From positions 6,116 to 25,476 of the forward strand of contig PCVB01000031.1 in NCBI GenBank assembly GCA_002787855.1: a stretch of 19,361 nt of DNA, given 5' to 3'. Positions 1 to 7,700 of the stretch are shown here, one piece after another. Below the pieces are notes generated by a model that was given only the letters and a program-made list of their open reading frames with translations, ran no database searches and was not told where the DNA came from. This DNA comes from Candidatus Zambryskibacteria bacterium CG11_big_fil_rev_8_21_14_0_20_42_18. GTDB lineage: Bacteria; Patescibacteriota; Minisyncoccia; Phycocordibacterales; Zambryskibacteraceae. Positions within the stretch are counted from its first letter, which is position 1. Each line of letters begins with the position of its first letter. A program made the position numbers and the translations under genes.

Positions 1-137
1 AAGTAGCTGAAGTAGCTGAAGTAGCTGAAGTAGCTGAAGTAGCTGAAGTAGCTGAAGTAGCCCCAGAACCTGCAGAAGTAGCGCCCGAAAATGTTATAGT
101 AGAAGAGACGGTTGCGGAAGAAGAGAAGGCTGTCTGA
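1..137 (+). CDS. rpsP: C-terminal fragment of probable ribosomal protein S16 (acidic VAE-repeat tail)
   Basis: This is an open frame entering from the left edge (codons in phase with position 3) and ending at TGA 135-137. The visible part is pure tail: about six perfect Val-Ala-Glu repeats, then a Pro/Glu-rich stretch and a Glu-rich end (EETVAEEEKAV). No folded domain is visible. The rpsP assignment rests on context: khpA and trmD follow directly, the classic rpsP-khpA-(rimM)-trmD order, and S16 of many CPR bacteria carries an acidic low-complexity C-terminal extension. S16 is a small-subunit protein that helps assemble the 30S body. The tail is expected to be disordered and solvent exposed. 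Any other gene with an acidic tail could fit, because the diagnostic N-terminal domain lies outside the window. Confidence 0.55.
   Translation, partial: VAEVAEVAEVAEVAEVAEVAPEPAEVAPENVIVEETVAEEEKAV
3..62 (+). repeat. 9-bp tandem repeat, in frame (VAE)n
   Basis: Six perfect consecutive copies of GTAGCTGAA run from position 3 to 56, with a partial seventh before the sequence diverges. The array may extend left beyond the window. The unit length is a multiple of three and the copies are identical at the DNA level, which suggests recent slippage expansion. Copy-number change would alter tail length without breaking the frame. Confidence 0.9.
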
Positions 138-158
138 TTATTCTTTAAATAAAAGGCC

Positions 159-503
159 ATGATTGATGACGTACAATTTCTAGAGTATGTGGTAAAAGCG
201 TTAGTGACTCACCCGGATGATATTAAAATAAAGAGGACTGTTGATGAGATGGGCGTGCTTATGGTGCTTGATGTCCATCCGGAGGATATGGGTAAGGTGA
301 TTGGTCGCTTAGGTAATACCGCCAAAGCTATCCGGGTACTCCTTAGAGTAGTAGGGATGAAAAACAATGCTCGTATAAATCTCAAGATTAATGAACCTGC
401 TGGGGCAGGCGCACAGTCGTGGCAACCCCGACAAGAACCTAGTAATACCCCGAGTGTTTCCAAGACTCTTGACGAAGCGATGGAGGATTTGAATCTAGAC
501 TAG
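159..503 (+). CDS. khpA: KhpA-type KH-domain RNA-binding protein
   Basis: A 114-aa protein with one type-II KH domain over roughly residues 1-78. The GxxG nucleic-acid-binding loop is at residues 49-52 (IGRLGN), followed by the helix TAKAIRVLLR and the strand NARINLKI, as in KhpA (YlqC family). KhpA binds structured RNA, often with KhpB/EloR, and in Firmicutes affects cell elongation and division. No KhpB is visible here. The usual length is about 75-80 aa. Here a Gln/Pro/Ser-rich, probably disordered tail of about 35 aa ends in an acidic segment (EAMEDLNLD). It lies 21 nt after the S16-like stop and 12 nt before trmD, so it is probably co-transcribed with both. The ATG is chosen because it fits the family's N-terminus. 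The purine run AAAAGG is only 2 nt upstream of it, so Shine-Dalgarno support is weak. Confidence 0.9.
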   Translation: MIDDVQFLEYVVKALVTHPDDIKIKRTVDEMGVLMVLDVHPEDMGKVIGRLGNTAKAIRVLLRVVGMKNNARINLKINEPAGAGAQSWQPRQEPSNTPSVSKTLDEAMEDLNLD

Positions 504-515
504 GGACCCTAACCC

Positions 516-1184
516 ATGCACTTTCATATCATCACTCTTTTCCCCAAAGCTTTTAGCTCTTATCTTGGCGAGTCTATTTTAAAACGGGCCATAGAGGATA
601 AGAAGATCAAAGTATCTTTTTATAACCCACGAGATTTTACCAAAGATAAAAGGAAGAGAATAGATAGGACTCCTTATGCTGGTGGTCCGGGGATGGTGAT
701 ACAAGCAGAACCGATTATCAAAGCTATAGAAGCAGCTTTGAAACGGACAACTAACAACCGACAATTAACAACAAAATCAAATACAAAAATTATTTTTTTG
801 TCGCCATCTGGTAAGCAGTTTACAAATCAGTATGCAGAAAAAATAGCAAAAAAGCATAAACACGTGTTAATCATCTGCGGTCGCTATGAAGGCATTGATG
901 CGAGAGTGAAAAAAGTTTTTAAAACGGATGAAATTTCAGTCGGTCCCTTTGTTTTAACCGGAGGGGAGTTACCGGCCACGATGATTATAGACGTAGTATC
1001 ACGTCAGATAGCCGGTGTACTAGGCAACTTTGATTCTCTTGAAGAGCGCCGTATTTCAACTTCAGAAGTTTACACACGACCGGAAGTTTTCAAATATAAG
1101 GGGAAGTCTTATCGAGTGCCTAAGATTCTTTTGTCGGGCAATACTAGAGAGATTGAAAGATGGAAGAAATCGCGAAAGAGCTAG
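516..1184 (+). CDS. trmD: tRNA (guanine-N1)-methyltransferase TrmD
   Basis: TrmD methylates N1 of G37 next to the anticodon using S-adenosylmethionine and so prevents +1 frameshifting. The SPOUT trefoil-knot signatures are clear: PYAGGPGMVIQAEP near residue 53, IFLSPSGKQ near 93, CGRYEGIDARV near 122, and GPFVLTGGELPATMIIDVVSRQIAGVLGN near 142-170. The C-terminal part has YTRPEVF and LLSGNTREIERWKK. At 222 aa it is shorter than the E. coli enzyme (about 255 aa), because the last C-terminal helices are missing after the ERWKK motif. The region around the E. coli catalytic Asp169 reads DSLEERRIS, with no Asp in the equivalent ungapped position. A linker near residues 77-87 contains a 7-bp DNA repeat. 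No rimM lies upstream and no rplS downstream, unlike the classical operon. Start ATG follows a weak AGGG. Confidence 0.95.
   Translation: MHFHIITLFPKAFSSYLGESILKRAIEDKKIKVSFYNPRDFTKDKRKRIDRTPYAGGPGMVIQAEPIIKAIEAALKRTTNNRQLTTKSNTKIIFLSPSGKQFTNQYAEKIAKKHKHVLIICGRYEGIDARVKKVFKTDEISVGPFVLTGGELPATMIIDVVSRQIAGVLGNFDSLEERRISTSEVYTRPEVFKYKGKSYRVPKILLSGNTREIERWKKSRKS
747..774 (+). repeat. 7-bp tandem repeat (ACAANNN x4) inside trmD
   Basis: Four consecutive 7-bp units (ACAACTA, ACAACCG, ACAATTA, ACAACAA) lie in the trmD linker and encode a Thr/Asn/Gln-rich stretch (TTNNRQLTTK). Seven is not a multiple of three, so only steps of three units preserve the frame. The stretch looks like a small insertion relative to E. 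coli TrmD, just before the IIFLSP strand. Confidence 0.6.
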
Positions 1185-1215
1185 AGGAGTTTGCCCCGCC
1201 TAGAATTTACTGAAT

Positions 1216-1251
1216 TACATTATAAGCAAGCGGTCGCGCCACTATAATGTA
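1216..1251. repeat. Inverted repeat, 9-bp arms with TATAAT on both strands
   Basis: TACATTATA (1216-1224) and its exact reverse complement TATAATGTA (1243-1251) flank an 18-nt GC-rich centre. Both arms read TATAAT outward, so it could be a protein-binding dyad, a hairpin at the end of the trmD transcript, or a mobile short palindromic element. No U-tract follows, so it is not a canonical terminator. Confidence 0.6.
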
Positions 1252-1293
1252 TCTTAAGGATAAATAGAGGTTTCGCCTCGATGGTAGGCCGTT

Positions 1294-1318
1294 GTTGTCA
1301 AAGACGGTCTTTGACAAC
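1294..1318. repeat. Perfect 11-bp inverted repeat with 3-nt centre (hairpin or operator)
   Basis: GTTGTCAAAGA (1294-1304), the spacer CGG, and the exact complement TCTTTGACAAC (1308-1318). The RNA would form a very stable hairpin with a tight loop. No T-run follows on either strand, so it is not a typical intrinsic terminator. Its centre lies about 41 bp upstream of the rpoBC -35 box, where an upstream operator would fit. It may also protect the 3' end of the trmD mRNA. Confidence 0.65.
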
Positions 1319-1346
1319 GCAAATGTGGTGAACTAGTTACAGGGGG

Positions 1347-1375
1347 TTGACAAGAAATAGGCCTTGGATTAAGAT
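1347..1375 (+). promoter_or_regulatory. Sigma70-type promoter for rpoBC-dnaG-rpoD
   Basis: A perfect -35 TTGACA (1347-1352), a 17-bp spacer and a -10 TAAGAT (1370-1375, 5 of 6 to consensus). It is the best promoter match I found in the window. Predicted transcription starts near 1382, giving a leader of about 100 nt before the rpoB ATG. Confidence 0.75.
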
Positions 1376-1383
1376 ACTGTGAA

Positions 1384-1415
1384 CTTCGACTCGATTGAGT
1401 TACGGCAGAACGAAG
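1384..1415 (+). promoter_or_regulatory. Structured 5' leader element of the rpoB mRNA
   Basis: Just downstream of the predicted start site, CTTCG (1384-1388) can pair with CGAAG (1411-1415), enclosing a small hairpin ACTC-GATT-GAGT (1389-1400). With the terminator-like hairpin at 1441-1466, the leader would have at least two structured modules. This is judged from base complementarity only; no energy was computed. Confidence 0.35.
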
Positions 1416-1440
1416 AGGTTTAGTACAGATTAATTCATTG

Positions 1441-1480
1441 AAAGCACGAAAAAGCTCTCGTGCTTTGGATTTTTATTTTT
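1441..1480 (+). terminator. Terminator-like hairpin and U-tract directly before rpoB (candidate attenuator)
   Basis: AAAGCACGA (1441-1449) pairs perfectly with TCGTGCTTT (1458-1466) around an 8-nt loop. It is followed by GGATTTTTATTTTT, which runs up to the rpoB ATG at 1481. The hairpin lies between the promoter and the gene, so it would terminate or attenuate transcription of the rpoBC unit unless bypassed. The two G residues after the stem and the interrupted U-tract make it weaker than a textbook terminator. Confidence 0.5.
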
Positions 1481-4400
1481 ATGGACATACCTACTAAAGG
1501 ATCTGCCAAATTTATCTCACGACCGAAAAAATATTTCGGTCGATTTAGAAAACCTCTTACCGAGACACCTAATCTCGTAATCTCGCAAGTGGAGTCATTT
1601 AAGTGGCTTGTGCAAAAAGGTCTCAAAGAAGTTTTTGAGGAATTTTCATCTATCAAAGATTTTTCGGAGAAAAAGTTTCAGATTGATTTTGTTGGTTTTG
1701 AACTGGCTGAACCGAAGTTTGATGAATACACAGCGAAGAATAAAAAACTTTCTTACGAGGCGCCTTTGAAAGTTCGTGTGCGATTAAAAAACTTAATTAT
1801 GAACACAGAGAAGGAGCAGGAAATCTTCATGGCGGATTTCCCTCTGATGACTTCTCACGGCACTTTTGTTATCTCTGGTATCGAACGCGTGGTGGTGCCA
1901 CAACTGGCTCGCTCCACCGGAGTTTCTTTTACCGCGCAAGAATTAAGAGGGAAGAAGACCTTTGGGGCCAAGATTATCCCTGCTCGCGGGGCATGGATTG
2001 AGCTTGAAACTGATTCTGACGGCACTATATATGTAAGGATTGATCGCAAGAGAAAGTTTCCAATAACTATTCTTCTTCGCGTTTTCCTAGCTGGAGAATC
2101 TGGTGGGGCTGTTTCTAATGAGAAGATTCTTGCCTTATTTGAGCATCTTCCAGAGGCCAAATATTATATAGAGAAGACTCTCGCTAAGGACCATACCACT
2201 AGTGGTGACGAGGCTAGTATAGAAATACACAAACGTTTGCGCGACGGTGACCTTGCGGCGGCAGACAACGCTCGTGAATTCGTCCGCTCCATCTTCAATA
2301 AGGAACGCTATGACCTCTCTCGCGTTGGTCGTTTTAGATTTAATAACCGTTTTGGCCCGCCCGATGGCAAGGCGGGCGTCAAAGAAACTACTAAGGAAAT
2401 TGAACGCCGCACGCTTTCATTATCTGATCTCGTCACCATTCTTTCTCACGTTGTTCATCTCAATATCACCCCGGATTCCCAACCAGATGATATCGACCAC
2501 TTGGGTTCTCGTAGAGTGCGTCTCGTGGGAGAACTTTTCCAACAAAAGATCCGTGTCGGCATGGCCCAGATAAAGAGAAATATTCAAAATAGAATGTCTA
2601 CTATTGATACCGATGTCACCCTTCCGGTGCAATTTATTTCTCCTAAACCTCTTCAAGCTAGGATGAAAGAATTTTTCACCACCAATCAACTTTCGCAATT
2701 TATGCAACAGACCAACGTCCTCGAGGAACTGGAACACCTTCGTACTGTTTCTGCCCTTGGTCCCGGTGGTCTCCATCGCGCTCGTGCCGGCTATGAAGTA
2801 CGTGATGTCCACCCTTCGCACTATGGTCGTCTCTGCCCCATTCAAACCCCTGAAGGTCCTAACATTGGTCTTATTTTGCGCTTGGCCACATACGCTCGTA
2901 TCAATGATTTCGGCATGATAGAAAGTCCCTACGCAACGGTTAAAGATGGCAAAATTACCGGTGAGATTAAATATCTAAATGCTTTAGAAGAGGAAAATTC
3001 AAGTATTGCTCACGCCGCTACTCAAGTAGAGGATGACAAAATTGTTCCCTCAATGGTTGAGGCTCGTATCAAGGGCACGCCTCAAATGCTTCCTCGTTCC
3101 AAAATAGATTATATAGATGTCGCCACCAATCAGGCTTTCTCTATCGCCACATCGATGATTCCATTTCTTAATCACGACGACGCTAACCGCGCTCTCATGG
3201 GTTCGAACATGCAGAAACAAGCCACCCCCTGTATTCTTCCCGAGGTGCCGTTAGTGGCCACCGGTATAGAAGAGGTTGCCATCCGTGATACCGGTCGTAT
3301 TGTCTTCTCCAATGTTGACGGAGTGGTTTCTTATGTTGATGGTAAATTAGTGACGGTCAAAGATAGTAAAGGCAATAGCCACAATTTCCCTCTGATAAAT
3401 TTTTCAATGACCAACGGTTTTACCGCCTTTCACCAAAGACCTTCAGTTGAATTGGGACAAAAGGTTAAAAAGGGGAGTGTCTTGGCTGACACTTCTTCGT
3501 CATCTGATGGACAAATGGCCGTGGGTCAAAACGTTTTAGTCGCTTTCATGTCTTGGTCTGGTTCTAACTATGAAGACGCCATTATTATCTCCGAACGTTT
3601 AGTTGAGAAGAGCAAATTCACGTCTATTCACATTGAAGCGTTTACTATCAACGTGCGAGACACCAAACTTGGACCAGAAATGACCACTTGTGATATCCCC
3701 AACGTAGGGGAGTCAAAGCTCAAGAACTTAGCCGAAGACGGCATCATTAGAGTTGGCGCCGAAGTTCGACCGGGTGATATTTTGGTAGGCAAGATTACTC
3801 CTAAAGGTGAATCACAACTAACTCCAGAGGAGCGACTCTTACGATCTCTCTTTGGCGAGAAAGCTAGAGACGTTAAAGATACTTCTAAAAGGATGGAGGG
3901 AGGGAAACGAGGTCGAGTGGTATCAGTACAAGTCTTTACTCGCGAGCATGGAGACAAACTTGATTCAGGAGTTTTGAAACAAATTCATATTCAAGTAGCG
4001 CAATTGAGAAATGTTTCCGTGGGAGACAAACTGGCTGGTCGACATGGCAATAAGGGTGTTATCTCTAAGATTTTACCAGTTGAAGATATGCCTTACATGG
4101 CAGATGGAACTCCGGTAGACATTATCCTTACTCCTCTGGGTGTTCCTTCTCGTATGAATCTTGGCCAGATTTTGGAAATGCACCTTGGCTTGGCTGCTAA
4201 CACTCTTAACTATCAGGCGATAGTCCCTCCATTTGCCGGAGCATCCGAGGACGAGATTAGAGAAGAACTTGTTAAAGCTAATTTCCAAGAATCAGGAAAG
4301 GTCAGACTTTTTGATGGTCGGACAGGAGAGACCTTCCAGCACGAGGTTGCCATTGGCTACATGTACATGTTCAAACTTCACCACATGGTTGAAGACAAGA

Positions 4401-4726
4401 TCCATATGCGTTCAATTGGTCCGTACTCGCTTATCACTCAACAACCTTTGGGAGGCAAGGCGCAAAACGGAGGTCAGCGTTTTGGAGAAATGGAAGTCTG
4501 GGCGCTTCTTGGTCATGGGGCTAGTTACACTCTTCGGGAGATGCTGACTATAAAGTCTGACGACATCCTTGGTCGTTCAGCCGCCTTTGATGCGATAGTG
4601 AAGGGAGAAAAGATTCCCGAGCCTCACATTCCGGCCTCCTTCAATGTTTTGCTCAACAATATTAAAGGCTTGGCACTTGATGTGGAATTGAAGAAGAGAA
4701 TAGATAAACCACAAGACAATGAATAA
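1481..4726 (+). CDS. rpoB: DNA-directed RNA polymerase subunit beta
   Basis: RpoB forms one pincer of RNA polymerase and part of the active site. Hallmarks are the rifampicin-pocket region starting with LSQFMQQ (residue 404 from this start), VRDVHPSHYGRLCPIQTPEG, GSNYEDAIIISERLVE (the E. coli 813/814 acidic pair), VGDKLAGRHGNKGVIS with its active-site lysines, and the C-terminal GGKAQNGGQRFGEMEVWAL and SDDILGR. Length is about 1081 aa against 1342 in E. coli, consistent with absent lineage inserts. An in-frame GTG at 1460 would add seven residues, but it lies inside the hairpin stem. The ATG at 1481 gives MDIPTKG and a family-like N-terminus, so it is preferred. No Shine-Dalgarno is visible. 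A GC palindrome adds GPPDGKAG near residue 292-299. Rif-pocket positions differ from E. coli (D516 to Q, S522 to E, R529 to T). The gene overlaps rpoC by 8 nt, implying coupling. Confidence 0.98.
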   Translation: MDIPTKGSAKFISRPKKYFGRFRKPLTETPNLVISQVESFKWLVQKGLKEVFEEFSSIKDFSEKKFQIDFVGFELAEPKFDEYTAKNKKLSYEAPLKVRVRLKNLIMNTEKEQEIFMADFPLMTSHGTFVISGIERVVVPQLARSTGVSFTAQELRGKKTFGAKIIPARGAWIELETDSDGTIYVRIDRKRKFPITILLRVFLAGESGGAVSNEKILALFEHLPEAKYYIEKTLAKDHTTSGDEASIEIHKRLRDGDLAAADNAREFVRSIFNKERYDLSRVGRFRFNNRFGPPDGKAGVKETTKEIERRTLSLSDLVTILSHVVHLNITPDSQPDDIDHLGSRRVRLVGELFQQKIRVGMAQIKRNIQNRMSTIDTDVTLPVQFISPKPLQARMKEFFTTNQLSQFMQQTNVLEELEHLRTVSALGPGGLHRARAGYEVRDVHPSHYGRLCPIQTPEGPNIGLILRLATYARINDFGMIESPYATVKDGKITGEIKYLNALEEENSSIAHAATQVEDDKIVPSMVEARIKGTPQMLPRSKIDYIDVATNQAFSIATSMIPFLNHDDANRALMGSNMQKQATPCILPEVPLVATGIEEVAIRDTGRIVFSNVDGVVSYVDGKLVTVKDSKGNSHNFPLINFSMTNGFTAFHQRPSVELGQKVKKGSVLADTSSSSDGQMAVGQNVLVAFMSWSGSNYEDAIIISERLVEKSKFTSIHIEAFTINVRDTKLGPEMTTCDIPNVGESKLKNLAEDGIIRVGAEVRPGDILVGKITPKGESQLTPEERLLRSLFGEKARDVKDTSKRMEGGKRGRVVSVQVFTREHGDKLDSGVLKQIHIQVAQLRNVSVGDKLAGRHGNKGVISKILPVEDMPYMADGTPVDIILTPLGVPSRMNLGQILEMHLGLAANTLNYQAIVPPFAGASEDEIREELVKANFQESGKVRLFDGRTGETFQHEVAIGYMYMFKLHHMVEDKIHMRSIGPYSLITQQPLGGKAQNGGQRFGEMEVWALLGHGASYTLREMLTIKSDDILGRSAAFDAIVKGEKIPEPHIPASFNVLLNNIKGLALDVELKKRIDKPQDNE
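2351..2383 (+). repeat. GC-rich palindromic element in frame inside rpoB
   Basis: GCCCGCC (2355-2361) and GGCGGGC (2371-2377) form a perfect 7-bp stem around 9 nt. The stem can be extended by TTTG (2351-2354) pairing with CAAA (2380-2383) past a 2-nt bulge. It encodes the Pro/Gly-rich GPPDGKAG in a variable part of RpoB. It stands out from the AT-rich gene around it and resembles a short palindromic repeat element that has inserted in frame. Confidence 0.6.
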
Positions 4727-7700
4727 CTATAAAACAAAACTCAGTGATGCAGAAAAATTTGATGTCGTAAGCATCAAGCTGGCTTCACCTGAGCGCATCA
4801 AGGAATGGTCACACGGAGAAGTCACTAAACCAGAGACTATTAATTATCGTACACAAAGAAGTGAGCGCAACGGTCTCTTTGACGAAAAGATTTTTGGACC
4901 AGACAAAGATTTTGAATGTTATTGCGGAAAATATCGCGGTATCAGATATAAGGGTATTATTTGCGAGAAATGCGGAGTAGAGATCACGCGCTCTATAGTT
5001 AGACGAGAACGTATGGGTCACATCGAACTGGCCACTCCAGTCTCTCACATCTGGTTTTTGAAAAATGTTCCCTCAAGAATCTCTCTTGTTATGGGTATAC
5101 CGGTATCAGACCTTGAAAAGGTTATCTACTTTGCCGGTTACATTGTCACCAGCGTTTCAGATGGAGAAAAATCTCGAGTTCTCAAAGACCTTGAATCTGA
5201 ATTTAAGGCCAAGGTAAAGACTCTTCAGGATGAGAAGAGTAAACTCGCCCTAAAAGAGTTGGCGCTTACTACCAAGCGAGACATCGAGTCCTTAGTGCCC
5301 GGACGTGTGCTCAATGAAATAGAGTACCATCGCTCTATTGTAAAGTACCCAACCATTTTTGAAGCAGAGATTGGAGCCGAAGCGATCTACAACATCTTAA
5401 AGAACCTTGATTTGAATAAATTGCTCAAAGAGATTGAGGCTCTACTTGAGACCGCCACTTCAACAGAAATCCCTCGTCTTAATAAACGCTTGAGCACTAT
5501 TCAGTGGATGATTAATGCTGGTAACAGGCCGGAGTGGATGTTTCTCTTACGTATTCCCGTTATCCCACCGGCTATTCGCCCAATGGTCCCTCTTGATGGG
5601 GGTCGCTACGCTACCTCTGATGTCAATGATCTTTATCGTCGAGTGATCAATAGAAACAATCGTCTTAAAAAACTTAAGGATATAAATGCTCCAGATGTCA
5701 TCTTGCGCAATGAGAAAAGAATTCTCCAAGAAGCGGTCGATGCTCTTATAGACAATACTATTAGGCACTCTAGTATCTCCGGCAACCAATCCCAACGCAG
5801 ACCTCTCAAGTCTCTTTCCGACAATCTTAAAGGCAAGAGGGGACTCTTTAGACAAAATCTTTTGGGTAAACGTGTCGATTATTCAAGTCGCTCGGTTATT
5901 GTCGTTGGTCCAGAGTTGAAACTTCATCAATGTGGTTTGCCGAAACATATGGCCCTCGAGTTGTTTAAGCCTTTTATCATCTCCGAACTTTTGAAGCGCG
6001 AACTCGCCTTCAATATCCCTGGCGCTCGTCGTCTTATTGAAGATGCTCTCCCAGAGGTTTGGGCTATCCTTGAGGAAGTTATCAGTGACAAATATGTCTT
6101 ACTGAACCGCGCTCCCACCCTCCACCGTCTAGGTATTCAAGCTTTCCAGCCGATACTTATCGAAGGCAACGCCATTCAACTACATCCTCTAGTCTGTACC
6201 GCCTTCAACGCCGACTTCGACGGCGACCAAATGGCCGTTCACGTGCCACTATCTGACGAAGCTCAAGCGGAAGCGCGTTTAATTATGGCTGCAAATAGAA
6301 ATATTTTGAAGCCAGGCAACGGAGAGCCCATTGTTTCTCCAGGAAAAGATATCGTTCTTGGTACTTATTGGACCACGCGTATAGCGCCGGGCGTCAAGGG
6401 GGAGGGCAAATATTACTCCAATCCAAATAGAGCTATCATTGCTTATGATTTCGGCGCCATAGATATTCGCGCCAAAATATCTCTTCTGCCAACCGATACA
6501 GAGAGATACAAGCAATTTGAAGGACAGAGATTTGAGACTACCGTTGGCAGACTTCTATTCAACAGTGTCTTGCCGAGTGATTATCCTTTTATAAACCAAG
6601 ACATTGATATGAGAAGAATGTCGGAACTTATAAATGATTTACTTGAGCGTTATGGAGTTGACGATGTTCCAGTCATTATCGACAAGATAAAAGCTTTCGG
6701 CTTCCGTTACGCTACTTATTCTGGAATAACTTGGGGACTTGGAGATGTGAAAATTCCAGAGGGTAAGAAAGTTGTTATCGACAGAGGTCACAAAGAAACC
6801 AATGAAGTGGTTGAGCAGTATAGAGAAGGCTTTCTCTCCGAACATGAACGTATCACTAAGTCGGTTGAAATTTGGCAAGGGGTTAAGGGTGAGATAGAAA
6901 AACTGATACCAGCTACCCTAGAAAGTGATAATCCAATATATGACGTCATCCTTTCTGGGGCACGTGGTTCATTTAGCAATCTTAGTCAGATGGTTGGAGT
7001 GAAGGGTATTATTATGAACGTTTCCGGTGAGTCTCTAGAATTTCCTATTTTGTCTTGTTATAAAGAAGGTTTAACTCCACTAGAGTATTTCATCACCACT
7101 CATGGCAGTCGCAAAGGCTTGACTGACACCGCTCTTAACACCGCTAAGGCAGGGTATCTTACAAGAAAACTTTTTGACGTCGCCCAAGACGAAACTATCA
7201 TTGAAGAAGATTGTGGTACTAAAGAGGGGATTATGATTCATAGAAAGACTGCGTCAGGAATTGATATCCCGTTGTCAAAAAATATTAGAGGCAGGTTCCT
7301 TGCCCAAGATCTTATCGATGTCTCTGGTTCAGTTATGTTTAAACGCGGACACCTTATCACTAAGGCAGACGGCAAAATAATTGATGAAGCTTTAATCGAA
7401 TCCGTAAATGTTCGTTCTCCTTTGACATGTAAAACCATCAACGGTCTTTGCGCTAAGTGTTACGGAATTGATCTTGGCAATAACAAACCAATCGAGTTAG
7501 GAGAGGCGGTGGGTACGGTGGCGGCCCAGGCTATCGGGGAACCTGGTACACAGTTGACCATGCGTACTTTCCACGCGGGAGGTATTGCTTCGGCCGGTGG
7601 TGATATCACTGCAGGCCTTCCTCGTGTCGAAGAAATTTTTGAAAAGCGCAAGCCTAAAAATCCTGCCGTTATCAGTCATCTTGACGGTGTTATTACAGAA

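Larger units (their letters stand above)
1185..1346. other. Non-coding spacer upstream of the rpoBC promoter
   Basis: The trmD-rpoB interval holds no convincing gene. A 20-codon in-frame stretch after the trmD TAG reaches TAA at 1245-1247 but resembles nothing I recognise. I see no tRNA cloverleaf. The interval contains a dyad with TATAAT on both strands (1216-1251), a short GAGG/CCTC hairpin (1267-1279) and a strong 11-bp inverted repeat (1294-1318). The rpoBC promoter begins immediately after it. Confidence 0.6.

Noticed and set aside
1..62. CRISPR-like array at the left edge
   Set aside because: The units are 9 bp with no spacers and are in frame with a coding tail.
1182..1247. Readthrough of the trmD TAG giving 20 more residues, or a recent truncation of TrmD
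   Set aside because: The extension does not resemble the TrmD C-terminal domain and overlaps an inverted repeat. There is no sign of a recoded UAG elsewhere.
1311..1339. Second promoter from TTGACA at 1311-1316
   Set aside because: The hexamer is part of the 11-bp inverted repeat, and the sequence at 17-bp spacing (TAGTTA) is a poor -10. The 1347-1375 promoter is much better.
1185..1346. tRNA or other known RNA gene in the trmD-rpoB spacer
   Set aside because: No cloverleaf, T-loop or known RNA consensus was seen on either strand.
1460..1480. GTG at 1460 as rpoB start
   Set aside because: It adds a hydrophobic LWIFIF peptide not typical of RpoB, lies inside the hairpin stem, and the ATG at 1481 gives a family-like N-terminus.
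2195..2206. 12-bp palindrome ACCACTAGTGGT in rpoB as another mobile element
   Set aside because: It is short, is not GC-rich like the others and can arise by chance in 19 kb.
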